Below are positions 10,572-18,544 of a stretch of 64,000 nucleotides of DNA, one piece after another; within the stretch, counting starts at the first letter, position 1, and each line of letters starts with the position of its first letter. The translations under genes and the position numbers were made by a program. A model generated the notes under the pieces. It saw only the letters and a program-made list of their open reading frames with translations, searched no databases and was not told the DNA's origin. Source of the stretch: Mycobacterium avium subsp. avium (GTDB lineage Bacteria; Actinomycetota; Actinomycetes; Mycobacteriales; Mycobacteriaceae); NCBI RefSeq assembly GCF_009741445.1, contig NZ_CP046507.1, forward strand, positions 4,154,001 through 4,218,000, read 5' to 3'.

Positions 10572-10874
10572 CTACGCCGGTGCCCCGAACAGATCGATCG
10601 GCTTGCTGCCCGGCGCCAGGGTGACGATGGCCCGCTTGGTGCTCTTGCGTTTGCCGAAACCGGTGCGGGTGCGCTTGCGCTTGCCCTGCCGGTTCGCGGT
10701 GTTCACCGAGGCGACCTTGACCGAGAAGATCTTCTCGATGGCGATCTTGATCTGCGTCTTGTTCGAGTCGGGGTGCACCACGAACGTGTACACGTTGTCG
10801 TCGAGCAACGAATAGGACTTCTCCGAGATCACCGGAGCCAAGATGATGTCGCGGGGGTCCGTGACGGTCGCCAT
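10572..10874 (-). CDS. rplW: 50S ribosomal protein L23
   Basis: L23 is the docking site for trigger factor and SRP at the tunnel exit. The 100-residue product contains DIILAPVISEKSY, VYTFVVHPDSNKTQIK and the VNTANRQGKRKR segment. The start shares one base with the rplD stop (TGATG). Confidence 0.97.
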   Translation of the reverse strand: MATVTDPRDIILAPVISEKSYSLLDDNVYTFVVHPDSNKTQIKIAIEKIFSVKVASVNTANRQGKRKRTRTGFGKRKSTKRAIVTLAPGSKPIDLFGAPA

Positions 10875-11527
10875 CAGGCCGAAACCTCCTCGGGAGTACC
10901 GGTGTTGGCGGCGATGTAGGCGCGCAGCGCCTCGACGCTGAACACCACGTCGTCGGCGCGCAGCACGTCGTAGGTGTTGAGCTGGTCGGGAGCCAGGATG
11001 TGCACACCGGGCAGGTTGCGCACGCTCTTGGCGCCGGCTTCGTCGCTGCGGCCGATCACCACCAGCACCTGCTTGCGCTCGGTCAGCGTGCCCAGGAACG
11101 CCTTGGCGCTCTTGGTCGACGGGGTCTGGCCGGACACCAGCTCGGTGATCGCGTGGATGCGCCCGTTGCGGGCCCGGTCGGACAGCGCGCCGCGCAGCGC
11201 GGCGGCGATCATCTTCTTGGGCGTGCGCTGGCTGTAGTCGCGCGGCTTGGGGCCGTGCACCACGCCACCGCCGGTGAACTGCGGAGCGCGCGTCGAACCC
11301 TGACGGGCCCGGCCGGTTCCCTTCTGCCGGTACGGCTTACGGCCACCGCCGCTGACGTCGCCGCGCGTCTTCGTCGAGTGCGTGCCCTGACGCGCCGCCG
11401 CCCGCTGCGCGGTCACCACCTGGTGCATCAGCGCGATGTTGGCGGGGGCGTCGAACAATTCGGCCGGCAGCTCGATCGAACCCTCGACCTTGCCGCCCGG
11501 CGCCTTCACGTCAAGCTTGAGTGCCAT
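10874..11527 (-). CDS. rplD: 50S ribosomal protein L4
   Basis: L4 has an extended loop that reaches the exit tunnel. The 217-residue product contains the loop region GTHSTKTRGDVSGGGRKPYR and QKGTGRARQGSTRAPQF, and the motif TPKKMIAAALRGALS. The start overlaps the rplC stop by one base (TAATG). Normal length. Confidence 0.98.
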   Translation of the reverse strand: MALKLDVKAPGGKVEGSIELPAELFDAPANIALMHQVVTAQRAAARQGTHSTKTRGDVSGGGRKPYRQKGTGRARQGSTRAPQFTGGGVVHGPKPRDYSQRTPKKMIAAALRGALSDRARNGRIHAITELVSGQTPSTKSAKAFLGTLTERKQVLVVIGRSDEAGAKSVRNLPGVHILAPDQLNTYDVLRADDVVFSVEALRAYIAANTGTPEEVSA

Positions 11528-12180
11528 TACTTCTCACCTCGTTTGACCGCGCTGCGGACCATGACGAGTCCGCCGGTGCGGCCGGGGACCGCGCCCTTGA
11601 TCAGCAGCACGCCGTTCTCGGTATCGACCTTGTGCACCAACAGGTTCTGGACCGTCACCCGGTCGTTGCCCATCCGGCCGGCCATCCTGGTGCCCTTGAA
11701 CACCCGGGCGGGGGTGGCGCAGCCGCCGATGGAACCCGGCCGCCGGTGCACCGCCTGGGCGCCGTGGCTGGCGCCCTGACCGCGGAAGCCGTGCCGCTTC
11801 ATGGTTCCGGCGAAGCCCTTGCCCTTGGAGGTTCCGGTGACGTCGACGTAGCTGCCGTCGGTGAAGATCTCCGCCGTCAGCTCCTGGCCGACCTGGTATT
11901 CGGCCGCCGCGTCCGGGTTGTCCAGCCGCAGCTCGGCCAGAAACCGGCGCGGGTTGATGCCCGCCGCGGCGTACTGGCCGGTCACCGGCTTGTTCACCTT
12001 GCGCGGACTGATCTCGCCGTACGCCAGCTGCACCGCGCTGTAGCCGTCCTGCTCGGGCGTGCGGATGCGGGTCACCACGTTCGGCCCGGCCTTGACCACC
12101 GTCACCGGCACGACCCTGTTGTTCTCGTCGAATACCTGCGTCATGCCCAGCTTGGTACCGAGAATGCCCTTACGCGCCAT
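11527..12180 (-). CDS. rplC: 50S ribosomal protein L3
   Basis: L3 contacts the peptidyl transferase centre. The 217-residue product starts MARKGILGTKLGMTQVFDE and contains KGKGFAGTMKRHGFRGQGAS and the RRPGSIGGCATPARVFKG segment. It follows rpsJ after 14 bases. Confidence 0.98.
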   Translation of the reverse strand: MARKGILGTKLGMTQVFDENNRVVPVTVVKAGPNVVTRIRTPEQDGYSAVQLAYGEISPRKVNKPVTGQYAAAGINPRRFLAELRLDNPDAAAEYQVGQELTAEIFTDGSYVDVTGTSKGKGFAGTMKRHGFRGQGASHGAQAVHRRPGSIGGCATPARVFKGTRMAGRMGNDRVTVQNLLVHKVDTENGVLLIKGAVPGRTGGLVMVRSAVKRGEK

Positions 12181-12194
12181 TGCTCTGTAACTCC

Positions 12195-12500
12195 CTACTG
12201 GATGTTGACGTCGACACTGGCCGGAAGGTCGATGCGCATCAGCGCGTCGACGGTCTTCGGCGTCGGGTCGAGGATGTCGATCAGCCGCTTGTGCGTACGC
12301 ATCTCGAAGTGCTCCCGCGAGTCCTTGTACTTGTGCGGGGAGCGGATGACGCAATACACGTTCTTCTCGGTCGGCAGCGGCACCGGCCCTACGACGCTGG
12401 CACCCGTGCGGACGACGGTCTCGACGATCTTGCGCGCCGAGGCGTCGATAGCCTCATGGTCGTAGGCCTTAAGCCTGATGCGGATCTTCTGTCCCGCCAC
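12195..12500 (-). CDS. rpsJ: 30S ribosomal protein S10 (NusE)
   Basis: S10 is both a 30S protein and, as NusE, a transcription antitermination factor. The 101-residue product starts MAGQKIRIRLKAYDHEAIDA and contains GPVPLPTEKNVYCVIRSPHK and the DPTPKTVDALMRIDLPA end. It is the first gene of the S10 operon (rpsJ-rplC-rplD-rplW-rplB-rpsS-rplV-rpsC-rplP-rpmC-rpsQ), which is preceded by a 350-base non-coding leader. Confidence 0.98.
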   Translation of the reverse strand: MAGQKIRIRLKAYDHEAIDASARKIVETVVRTGASVVGPVPLPTEKNVYCVIRSPHKYKDSREHFEMRTHKRLIDILDPTPKTVDALMRIDLPASVDVNIQ

Positions 12501-12850
12501 GCTTCTCCTACCCTCACTCCGCGTTGAGGCCCGGTGTCCGGGCTCAACTAATCCGTGTCCTCAGTGCCACCGGCGCGCCGATCGGGCCGGCCAACTCTGG
12601 GCCGATCGAGCGTTGCGCCGGATTGTGCGCCGCTGTTTACCTGTCGTGGTCCACCGGCCCCCGCGGTCGGGCGTGTCACCCTCACGCAGCCTCATCGGCG
12701 CAAATTTCGGGATCGAAATTCGTCGCTCTCAAAGGATGGGACCGGACGCGCCCGTTTGGACGCTGGTCGTATGCCCGACCAGGCGCAAAACCCGGCTCAA
12801 GGCAACCTGAACAGTATGCCTCAGATCCCGGCCCGAACAAAATTCGGCCG
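12501..12850 (-). promoter_or_regulatory. S10 operon leader with candidate SigA promoter
   Basis: These 350 bases between the TetR gene and rpsJ contain no convincing gene. On the minus strand a promoter-like pair is visible: -35 TTGTTC (12840-12835), an 18-base spacer and -10 TACTGT (12816-12811). This would give a leader of about 300 bases ahead of rpsJ, long enough for attenuation or antitermination control. The leader fold was not computed. Confidence 0.45.
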
Positions 12851-13492
12851 TCAGGCACCTGCGGATTCGACCCTCGCCGCCCTGGCCCGGGCGGACTGGA
12901 CGTGCAGGAAGCCGTCCACCGCCGCCAGCGCGCACTCGCGGTAGTCGAAATCGGGCAGGGTGGACAGCCGGCCCAGCACCAGCGGGCCGATCAGCAGGGC
13001 GATCGCCCGGGACCGGTCCACCTCCCCCAGTTCGGCGGCCTCCGGGCTGTCGAAGATGACGTCGAACGGCTCCGAGTACTGCTGGGCGATGCGCTCGCGC
13101 AGCGTGGTGATCGCCACGCTGTCGTCGGCGCGGGGTTGCGGCCACGCCTCCAGGTCGCGGCCCAGCGCCAGCCAGGTCATGGCCGTCATCATGGTCGGGG
13201 CCTGGGCGACGGCCTCGGCCTGGGCCAGTACCACCGCGACCAGCCGGTCGCGCAGCGACCCCTCGGCGGGCGGGGTCGGCGAGGCCGGGATCAGGCTGTT
13301 GAACGCCGCCGCCAGCAGATCGTTTCCGCTCGGGAAGTGCCGGTACAGCGTCGCCCGGGCCACGTTGGCGGTGCGGGTGACCGCGTCGACCGTCACCGCG
13401 CTGGGACCACCGGCACGCAGCAGCGTGACGGCGGCTTCGAGCAGCCGGGCCCGCGACCGGGCGGGCCGTGGATCGGACGTCGCGGCGGAAAT
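12851..13492 (-). CDS. TetR family regulator, probable ATT start codon
   Basis: This is a DNA-binding repressor of about 213 residues. The helix-turn-helix reads LLEAAVTLLRAGG, then VDAVTRTANVARATLYRHF near residues 17-55. The first standard start in frame (GTG at 13396) falls inside the DNA-binding domain and would delete its first helix. An in-frame TAG lies upstream, with no ATG, GTG or TTG between. ATT at 13492 is nine bases after GGGAGG (13507-13502), a strong ribosome-binding site, and would give a complete domain starting near ISAATSDPRPARS. A sequencing error is the alternative. The target is unknown; the neighbours are mftG and the S10 operon. Confidence 0.7.
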   Translation of the reverse strand: MSAATSDPRPARSRARLLEAAVTLLRAGGPSAVTVDAVTRTANVARATLYRHFPSGNDLLAAAFNSLIPASPTPPAEGSLRDRLVAVVLAQAEAVAQAPTMMTAMTWLALGRDLEAWPQPRADDSVAITTLRERIAQQYSEPFDVIFDSPEAAELGEVDRSRAIALLIGPLVLGRLSTLPDFDYRECALAAVDGFLHVQSARARAARVESAGA

Positions 13493-13501
13493 TGTGCGCC
13501 A

Positions 13502-13507
13502 CCTCCC
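13502..13507 (-). promoter_or_regulatory. Ribosome-binding site deciding the TetR start
   Basis: The minus strand reads GGGAGG, a strong Shine-Dalgarno match. It is nine bases ahead of ATT at 13492 and about 105 bases ahead of the first conventional start, so it supports the non-canonical start. Confidence 0.55.
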
Positions 13508-13597
13508 GTATTGCGAACCGTATTGCCAACGAGACCATCGGTCGAGCTACGAGACTATCGGTCTGGATGGGCCCGGCGATAGCTCCCGGGTGGGGCG

Positions 13598-15037
13598 TCA
13601 CCGCACGAATTCCGCGGCCCGGTGCCCGATCATCACGATGGTGGCGTGCGGGCCGCGGCTGGTGATGGCGGGCAGCACCGAGCCGTCGATCACCCACAGG
13701 TTGTCGATGCCGCGGACCCGGCACCGCGGGTCGACGACCGCCCGCGGGTCGCCGTCGACCCCCATCGGCGCCGTGCCGCAAAGGTGTTGGGAGGTCGACC
13801 AGATGGCCGCCGCGGCATCGGTTGTGCCGCCGGCCAATTCGCGGGCCAACTCGGCGCCGCGGGCCAGCGCGGCGACGTCGCCGGGCTCGCTGTCGTAGCG
13901 GTGCTCGATGCGGGGCGGCACGGCGGGATCGGCCGACATCAGCGTCAGGCAACCCCGCGCGCGGGGTTGCATCAGCGCCACCCCGAGGTGCGGCCAGTCG
14001 GCGTGCCCGGCGGTTCCGTCGCCGGTCATCGCCACGAACCCGCCGGTGTACGGCCTGATCTCGAGATCGTCGGCGGTGCTGAGCACCACCTCGAGCACCG
14101 GCCGTCCGGGAGCCACCGGCCAATCGGTGGGCAGCACCCATTCGGCGTGATCGCTGAACGACGTCCCCACCGGCAGCGCCACGCGCACCGGCACCCCGGC
14201 GGCGCGCAGCATGCCCGGCTCGCCGATGCCGGACAGCATCAGCAGGTGCGCCGTTTCAATGGCGCCGGCGCACAACACGATTCGGTCGGCGGTCAGCGTA
14301 GCCCGGCCGTGCGGGCCGACCACGTCGGCGCCCCGGGCGACGGTGCCGGCGAAACGCAGCCGCGCCACCCGGGTGTGCGCCTGCACGCGCAGGTTGGGCC
14401 GGCTCAGCGCGGGGATCAGATACCCCGCACCCGAGCCCTTGCGGACGCCGTCGACGATGTTCAGCGGGACCGCGCCGATCCCCGAAACCGGTTGGGCCGC
14501 AGCGTCATTGAGGTCGTCGATCCAGCCGAATCCGGCGCGCCGCGCGGCGTCGATGAAACGCTCTGTGGTTCCGGTCATTTCGCGGGTGCGGCGGACCAGG
14601 ATAGGGCCGCTGCGGCCGTGCGCGGGTCCGTCGAAGTCCAGGTCGGTCTCGATGGCGCGGAAGCTGTCCAGCACGTCCGACCATGCCCAGCCCGGCAGGC
14701 CGAGGCGGTCGAAATCGCGGCGCAGCCCGCGGCAGAAGTAGCCGCCGTTGATCGCGCCCGAGCCGCCGATGGTGGCGCCGCGCACCAGCGGGTGCCGGCG
14801 GGCGGGCCGCTCGGTGAGCTGGGTCTGGTATCGGCGCACCAGCGGGCTGCCGACGCCGATCGGCAATTGCAGCCCGTTGGCGGTCCGGGCGAGCAGCGCC
14901 GGGTCGTCGAGGGACGGGCCCGCCTCGACCACGGTCACCGTGCACCCTGGATCAGCGGAAAGACGTTCGGCGACAACCGATCCGGCGCTGCCGGCGCCGA
15001 CTATCAGCACATCGCTGTGCGAGACGGCGTCATTCAA
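13598..15037 (-). CDS. mftG: Mycofactocin system GMC-family oxidoreductase MftG
   Basis: MftG is a flavin-dependent glucose-methanol-choline family oxidoreductase of the mycofactocin locus. It is proposed to reoxidise mycofactocinol and pass electrons to the respiratory chain. The 479-residue protein has the FAD-binding VLIVGAGSAGSVVAERL at residues 10-26, the GMC motif VRGATIGGSGAINGGYF near 84-100, and the C-terminal IDGSVLPAITSRGPHATIVMI segment. The gene starts nine bases after mftF and is the last gene of the mft unit. Confidence 0.93.
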   Translation of the reverse strand: MNDAVSHSDVLIVGAGSAGSVVAERLSADPGCTVTVVEAGPSLDDPALLARTANGLQLPIGVGSPLVRRYQTQLTERPARRHPLVRGATIGGSGAINGGYFCRGLRRDFDRLGLPGWAWSDVLDSFRAIETDLDFDGPAHGRSGPILVRRTREMTGTTERFIDAARRAGFGWIDDLNDAAAQPVSGIGAVPLNIVDGVRKGSGAGYLIPALSRPNLRVQAHTRVARLRFAGTVARGADVVGPHGRATLTADRIVLCAGAIETAHLLMLSGIGEPGMLRAAGVPVRVALPVGTSFSDHAEWVLPTDWPVAPGRPVLEVVLSTADDLEIRPYTGGFVAMTGDGTAGHADWPHLGVALMQPRARGCLTLMSADPAVPPRIEHRYDSEPGDVAALARGAELARELAGGTTDAAAAIWSTSQHLCGTAPMGVDGDPRAVVDPRCRVRGIDNLWVIDGSVLPAITSRGPHATIVMIGHRAAEFVR

Positions 15038-15046
15038 GGGCGGGGG

Positions 15047-16465
15047 CTAACTCCGGACCTGGGGTCTGAGGGCGCGCGCGTTGCGCTCCCGTAGCACACC
15101 CCACCACAACCCGAGCCCGTACGCCAGGTCGTCCACCCGCTTGAGCACCAGATAGGTCGGCAGCCCGATCGGTTCGACGTCGTCGCCGACGGCATCGCGG
15201 CGGCGCAGCCAGTCGACCACCCCGTCCATCACGGCCGCCACCAGCACCACCCGTCTGAAATGGCGCGACATGGTGGCGGCCAGCAGCGCCAGCGGCCAGT
15301 AGTGCCGGCACAGCGCCGAGGCCAGCTGCAACGCCGCCGACCACAGGCCGCGCCCGGCCACCGTCACCACGTCGGTCATCGACGTCTCGGCGCTGCGCAT
15401 CGCCCGGGCGATCCGCCGGCCCGTCAGGACGGCCAGCAGCAGGGAAGCCAGCCGCGACAGCGTGGAGCCGAAGGCCATCAGGATCCAGGTCATCAGCGCC
15501 CAGCCGGAGATCACCACCGGCGCCGTCTTGTCCGGGTGGCGCACCGACAGCGGGGCCGCCGATCCGCCGTAAAACGCTTTGCGCGCAAGCCAATCCCGCA
15601 ATTCGGTGCGGTGGTCGTGGCCCACCAGGGCGATGGGCTCGTAGCGCAGCCGGACCCCCGCCTCGATCAGCCGCCAGCACAGGTCGACGTCCTCGCCGGA
15701 CTGCAGCGTCTCGTCGAATCCGCCGATCTCGCGGATCGCCGAGCACCGGCAGATGATCGCCGCGCTGGGCACGTAGGACACCGTGCTGTGCGGCAGCACC
15801 GGCGCCTCGCGCTCACCGAGGTCGAGCGAGGAGTGCACCGCCTCGTAGCGGGCCACCACGTTCTCGCTGTGCGACAGGCCGACGATGCGCGGCGCGACCA
15901 GCCCGACGGTCGGGTCGCAGAAGTGGCCGAGCAGCGCTTCCAGCCAGCCCCGGCGCGGCGCGACATCGGAGTCCAGGAAGGCGACGAAGTCCGTCCGGCA
16001 GGCCGCCAGCCCCGTGTTGCGCGCCGCCGCCGGTCCTTTGCTGCGGTGGTGGCGCAACACCTCGATGTCGCAGTGCGCGCCGACGAAGTCTTCCGGCTCG
16101 ATCGGCGGGAACGATCCGTCGTCCACCACCACCACGCGCAGACCGCGCAGCGAGCTCACCAGCCGCCGCACGCCAGAAAGGTTGTCCCGCACCGGAATTA
16201 CCACGGTGACGTCGTGGTGCGAGGGCCCGCCCGCGGGCCGCGGATGCGCCACGGTGGCGTCCAGCAGGGTGCGGGCCAACTGCGCGCTGACGTCGTCGCG
16301 CACCTTCAGCCGGCCGTCGCACAGCAGGTCCTGGGCGGCCGGGGCCAGCTTCAGCAGCCGGGTCGGCGACCCGCCGAGCAGTGCCGAGCCGTCGCCGAGC
16401 ACCCGCACCCGGCGATCGACCTGGACGGCGAACCCGTCCGGCAACCGCGGCGCCGGCGCGGTCAT
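15047..16465 (-). CDS. mftF: Mycofactocin glycosyltransferase MftF
   Basis: MftF is a GT2-family glycosyltransferase that attaches beta-1,4-glucose units to premycofactocin. The 472-residue protein begins with a PqqD-like N-terminal region (residues 1 to about 80). The GT-A domain follows: TVVIPVRDNLSGVRRLV, VVVDDGSFPP, the DSD metal motif in FVAFLDSDVAPRRGWLE, and GEDVDLCWRL. Hydrophobic C-terminal segments near 330-420 suggest membrane association. The ATG at 16465 overlaps the mftE stop (ATGA). Confidence 0.94.
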   Translation of the reverse strand: MTAPAPRLPDGFAVQVDRRVRVLGDGSALLGGSPTRLLKLAPAAQDLLCDGRLKVRDDVSAQLARTLLDATVAHPRPAGGPSHHDVTVVIPVRDNLSGVRRLVSSLRGLRVVVVDDGSFPPIEPEDFVGAHCDIEVLRHHRSKGPAAARNTGLAACRTDFVAFLDSDVAPRRGWLEALLGHFCDPTVGLVAPRIVGLSHSENVVARYEAVHSSLDLGEREAPVLPHSTVSYVPSAAIICRCSAIREIGGFDETLQSGEDVDLCWRLIEAGVRLRYEPIALVGHDHRTELRDWLARKAFYGGSAAPLSVRHPDKTAPVVISGWALMTWILMAFGSTLSRLASLLLAVLTGRRIARAMRSAETSMTDVVTVAGRGLWSAALQLASALCRHYWPLALLAATMSRHFRRVVLVAAVMDGVVDWLRRRDAVGDDVEPIGLPTYLVLKRVDDLAYGLGLWWGVLRERNARALRPQVRS

Positions 16466-17193
16466 GCGAGCATCCCGTCGGGCCCGGGCCGCCACCGGGC
16501 GACCCGGCGGACGCACTCGTTCACCATCTCGGACAGGATGCGCTCGCCCTCGGCGGCGGTGGCGGTGGTCGGGTCGCCCAGCACGCCGACCGGGCTGACC
16601 GCCGCCACTCCCCCGCGGCGCATCGATCCCAACAACTCGGGCAGCGGCGCCCGGTTGCCGGCCTGCCACTGCCCGGTGCGGACCTCGGCGGGCGAGATAT
16701 GCAGCAACACCGATGTTTCGGTATGACCGGCGTGGGCGTCCCCGCCGGCGGCCACACACGGGCACCATCCGGCGTCGCGGCCCTCGGCGCGAAGCGTGCC
16801 CACCGCGCGGCCCAGCGCGGCGACGTTGCCGCCGTGGCCGTTGACGAAGACGACGCGCTGCGCCCAGCCGGCCGCCGAGCGGCCGTACTCGATCAGCAGC
16901 AGCGTCAGCGCCTCGGTGCCGATGGAGACGGTCCCGGCGAAGCTCTGGTGCTCGCCGCTGGCGCCGTAGGCGATGGCCGGCGCCACCAGCCACCCGTCCC
17001 CCAGCCGCGGCGCGGCCCGGCCGGCCACCGCCGACGCGATGCGGGTGTCGGTGTCCAGCGGCAGGTGCGGGCCGTGTTGCTCGGTCGACCCCAGCGGAAC
17101 CAGCAGTGAGACCGCCGTGCCGGACAGCTGGCTCGACGTCACGGTTCCCAATTCGCCGAGTACGGACACTCGGTGATGGTAGGACGAATTCAC
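16462..17193 (-). CDS. mftE: Mycofactocin precursor peptide peptidase MftE
   Basis: MftE is a creatininase-family metalloprotease that releases the modified Val-Tyr dipeptide (AHDP) from processed MftA. The 243-residue protein shows metal-binding motifs LGSTEQHGPHLPLDTD (residues 34-49), NGHGGN and AGHTETS. The GTG start at 17193 gives MNSSYHHRVSV, which matches the expected MftE N-terminus. A gap of 164 bases separates it from mftD, the only large gap in the cluster. Confidence 0.95.
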   Translation of the reverse strand: MNSSYHHRVSVLGELGTVTSSQLSGTAVSLLVPLGSTEQHGPHLPLDTDTRIASAVAGRAAPRLGDGWLVAPAIAYGASGEHQSFAGTVSIGTEALTLLLIEYGRSAAGWAQRVVFVNGHGGNVAALGRAVGTLRAEGRDAGWCPCVAAGGDAHAGHTETSVLLHISPAEVRTGQWQAGNRAPLPELLGSMRRGGVAAVSPVGVLGDPTTATAAEGERILSEMVNECVRRVARWRPGPDGMLA

Positions 17194-17357
17194 CTGGCGT
17201 GCACCAATTGTTGAGGCGGGAAAATAACTTTTTTTCTCCGGCCGTTCATCGGGCGTTCGAACGGTGGGCTCGTTCGTCACGGTTACCCCGCCCGTACCAG
17301 GATTACCGCGGCCGTCAAATAATCCCGGCCAAGCCGCCCCGGATGGCCCGGCTTTGC
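17194..17357 (-). other. mftD-mftE intergenic spacer with AT-rich patch
   Basis: These 164 bases break the otherwise tight mft unit. The minus strand contains a run of seven A residues followed by GTTATTTTCC around 17220-17237, an unusually AT-rich patch for this genome. It may hold an internal promoter for mftEFG or a processing site. No clear -35/-10 pair was identified. Confidence 0.35.
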
Positions 17358-18542
17358 TCAGCCGGCCGGCGGCACGCCCAGCGCCCGGGTGAACCCGGGC
17401 GGCACCAGGATGTCGCTCGGCCCGAGATCGTGCACCGAGGAATGCCCCAGACCCATCAGCGCCGAGTCGATGCCCCCGCGCAGGATGTCGAGGACGTTCT
17501 CCACCCCGGCCTGGCCGGCGGCGGCCAGGCCCCACAGGTAGGCCCGGCCGATCATCACCGCGCGCGCCCCCAGCGCCACCGCCTTGACGACGTCGCTGCC
17601 GCGCCGGACACCGCCGTCCAGCAACACCTCGATCTGGTCGCCGACCGCCTCGGCGATCGCGGGCAGGGCGCGAATCGACGCCGGCGTGCCGTCCAGGTTG
17701 TTGCCGCCGTGGTTGGACACCGAGATGGCCGAAACCCCGGCATCCACCGCCCTTTTGGCGTCGTCCACGCGCATCACGCCCTTGAGCATGAACGGCCCGC
17801 CCCACACCTCGCGCAGCCAGGCGATGTCCTCCCAGGTCGGCGGGGGCGTGCCCATCCACTCGCCGTAAGCGGCGAAGAACGGCGGGCCGGGCTCGCCGCG
17901 GCGGCCCTGGTTGGGCACCCGCAACTCCGGCGGCCACAGCGTCTTGCCGAACTTCCACAGCCAGCGGGGCTTGAACACCGCCTCCGGGGACAACCGCAGG
18001 ATGGTGCGCAGGTTCATCTCCTCGGGGATCTTGGGGCTGCCCCAGTCCCGCCCGTGCGAGAACGACCAGTCGGTGGTGACGATCAGCCCGACCGCGCCGG
18101 CCTGCCGGGCCCGCTCCACCCGCTCGGCGATCGCGTCGCGCCCACCCAGCCAGTACACCTGGAAGAACACCTTGGGGTTCACCGCGATGACTTCCTCGAT
18201 CGGCTTGCTGGCGAACGAGGACAGGCCCATAGCGGTGCCGCGGGCCGCGGCGGCGCGCGCCACGGCGACCTCGCCGTCCGGGTCGACGGCCTGCACACCG
18301 GTCGGCGAGATCAGCACCGGCATCGAGATCTCTTGTCCCATAACGGTTGTCGCCAGCTCACGCTTGGCCGGGGCGCCGACGACATGCGGGGCGAAACCGA
18401 GTTCGCCGAACGCTTCGACGTTGTCGGAGACCGTGATTCCCTTTTCGCTGGCCGCGATCAGGGCCGCGTAAACGGATTTCGGCAACCGCCGCTTGGCCCG
18501 TTGCTGGGCGATGGCGACGGTTTCAAACCATTCGTCGGCCAC
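17358..18542 (-). CDS. mftD: Premycofactocin synthase MftD (FMN-dependent alpha-hydroxy acid dehydrogenase family)
   Basis: MftD oxidatively deaminates AHDP to premycofactocin, creating the redox-active alpha-keto amide. The 394-residue protein has the FMN/alpha-hydroxy acid oxidase fold, with ISPTGVQAVDPDGE, VSNHGGNNLDGTPASIRALP (His catalytic base) and LLDGGVRRGSDVVKAVALGA. The GTG start at 18542 lies two bases after the mftC stop in the sequence TGACCGTG. The same junction occurs between mftA and mftB. Confidence 0.96.
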   Translation of the reverse strand: MADEWFETVAIAQQRAKRRLPKSVYAALIAASEKGITVSDNVEAFGELGFAPHVVGAPAKRELATTVMGQEISMPVLISPTGVQAVDPDGEVAVARAAAARGTAMGLSSFASKPIEEVIAVNPKVFFQVYWLGGRDAIAERVERARQAGAVGLIVTTDWSFSHGRDWGSPKIPEEMNLRTILRLSPEAVFKPRWLWKFGKTLWPPELRVPNQGRRGEPGPPFFAAYGEWMGTPPPTWEDIAWLREVWGGPFMLKGVMRVDDAKRAVDAGVSAISVSNHGGNNLDGTPASIRALPAIAEAVGDQIEVLLDGGVRRGSDVVKAVALGARAVMIGRAYLWGLAAAGQAGVENVLDILRGGIDSALMGLGHSSVHDLGPSDILVPPGFTRALGVPPAG

Positions 18543-18544
18543 GG

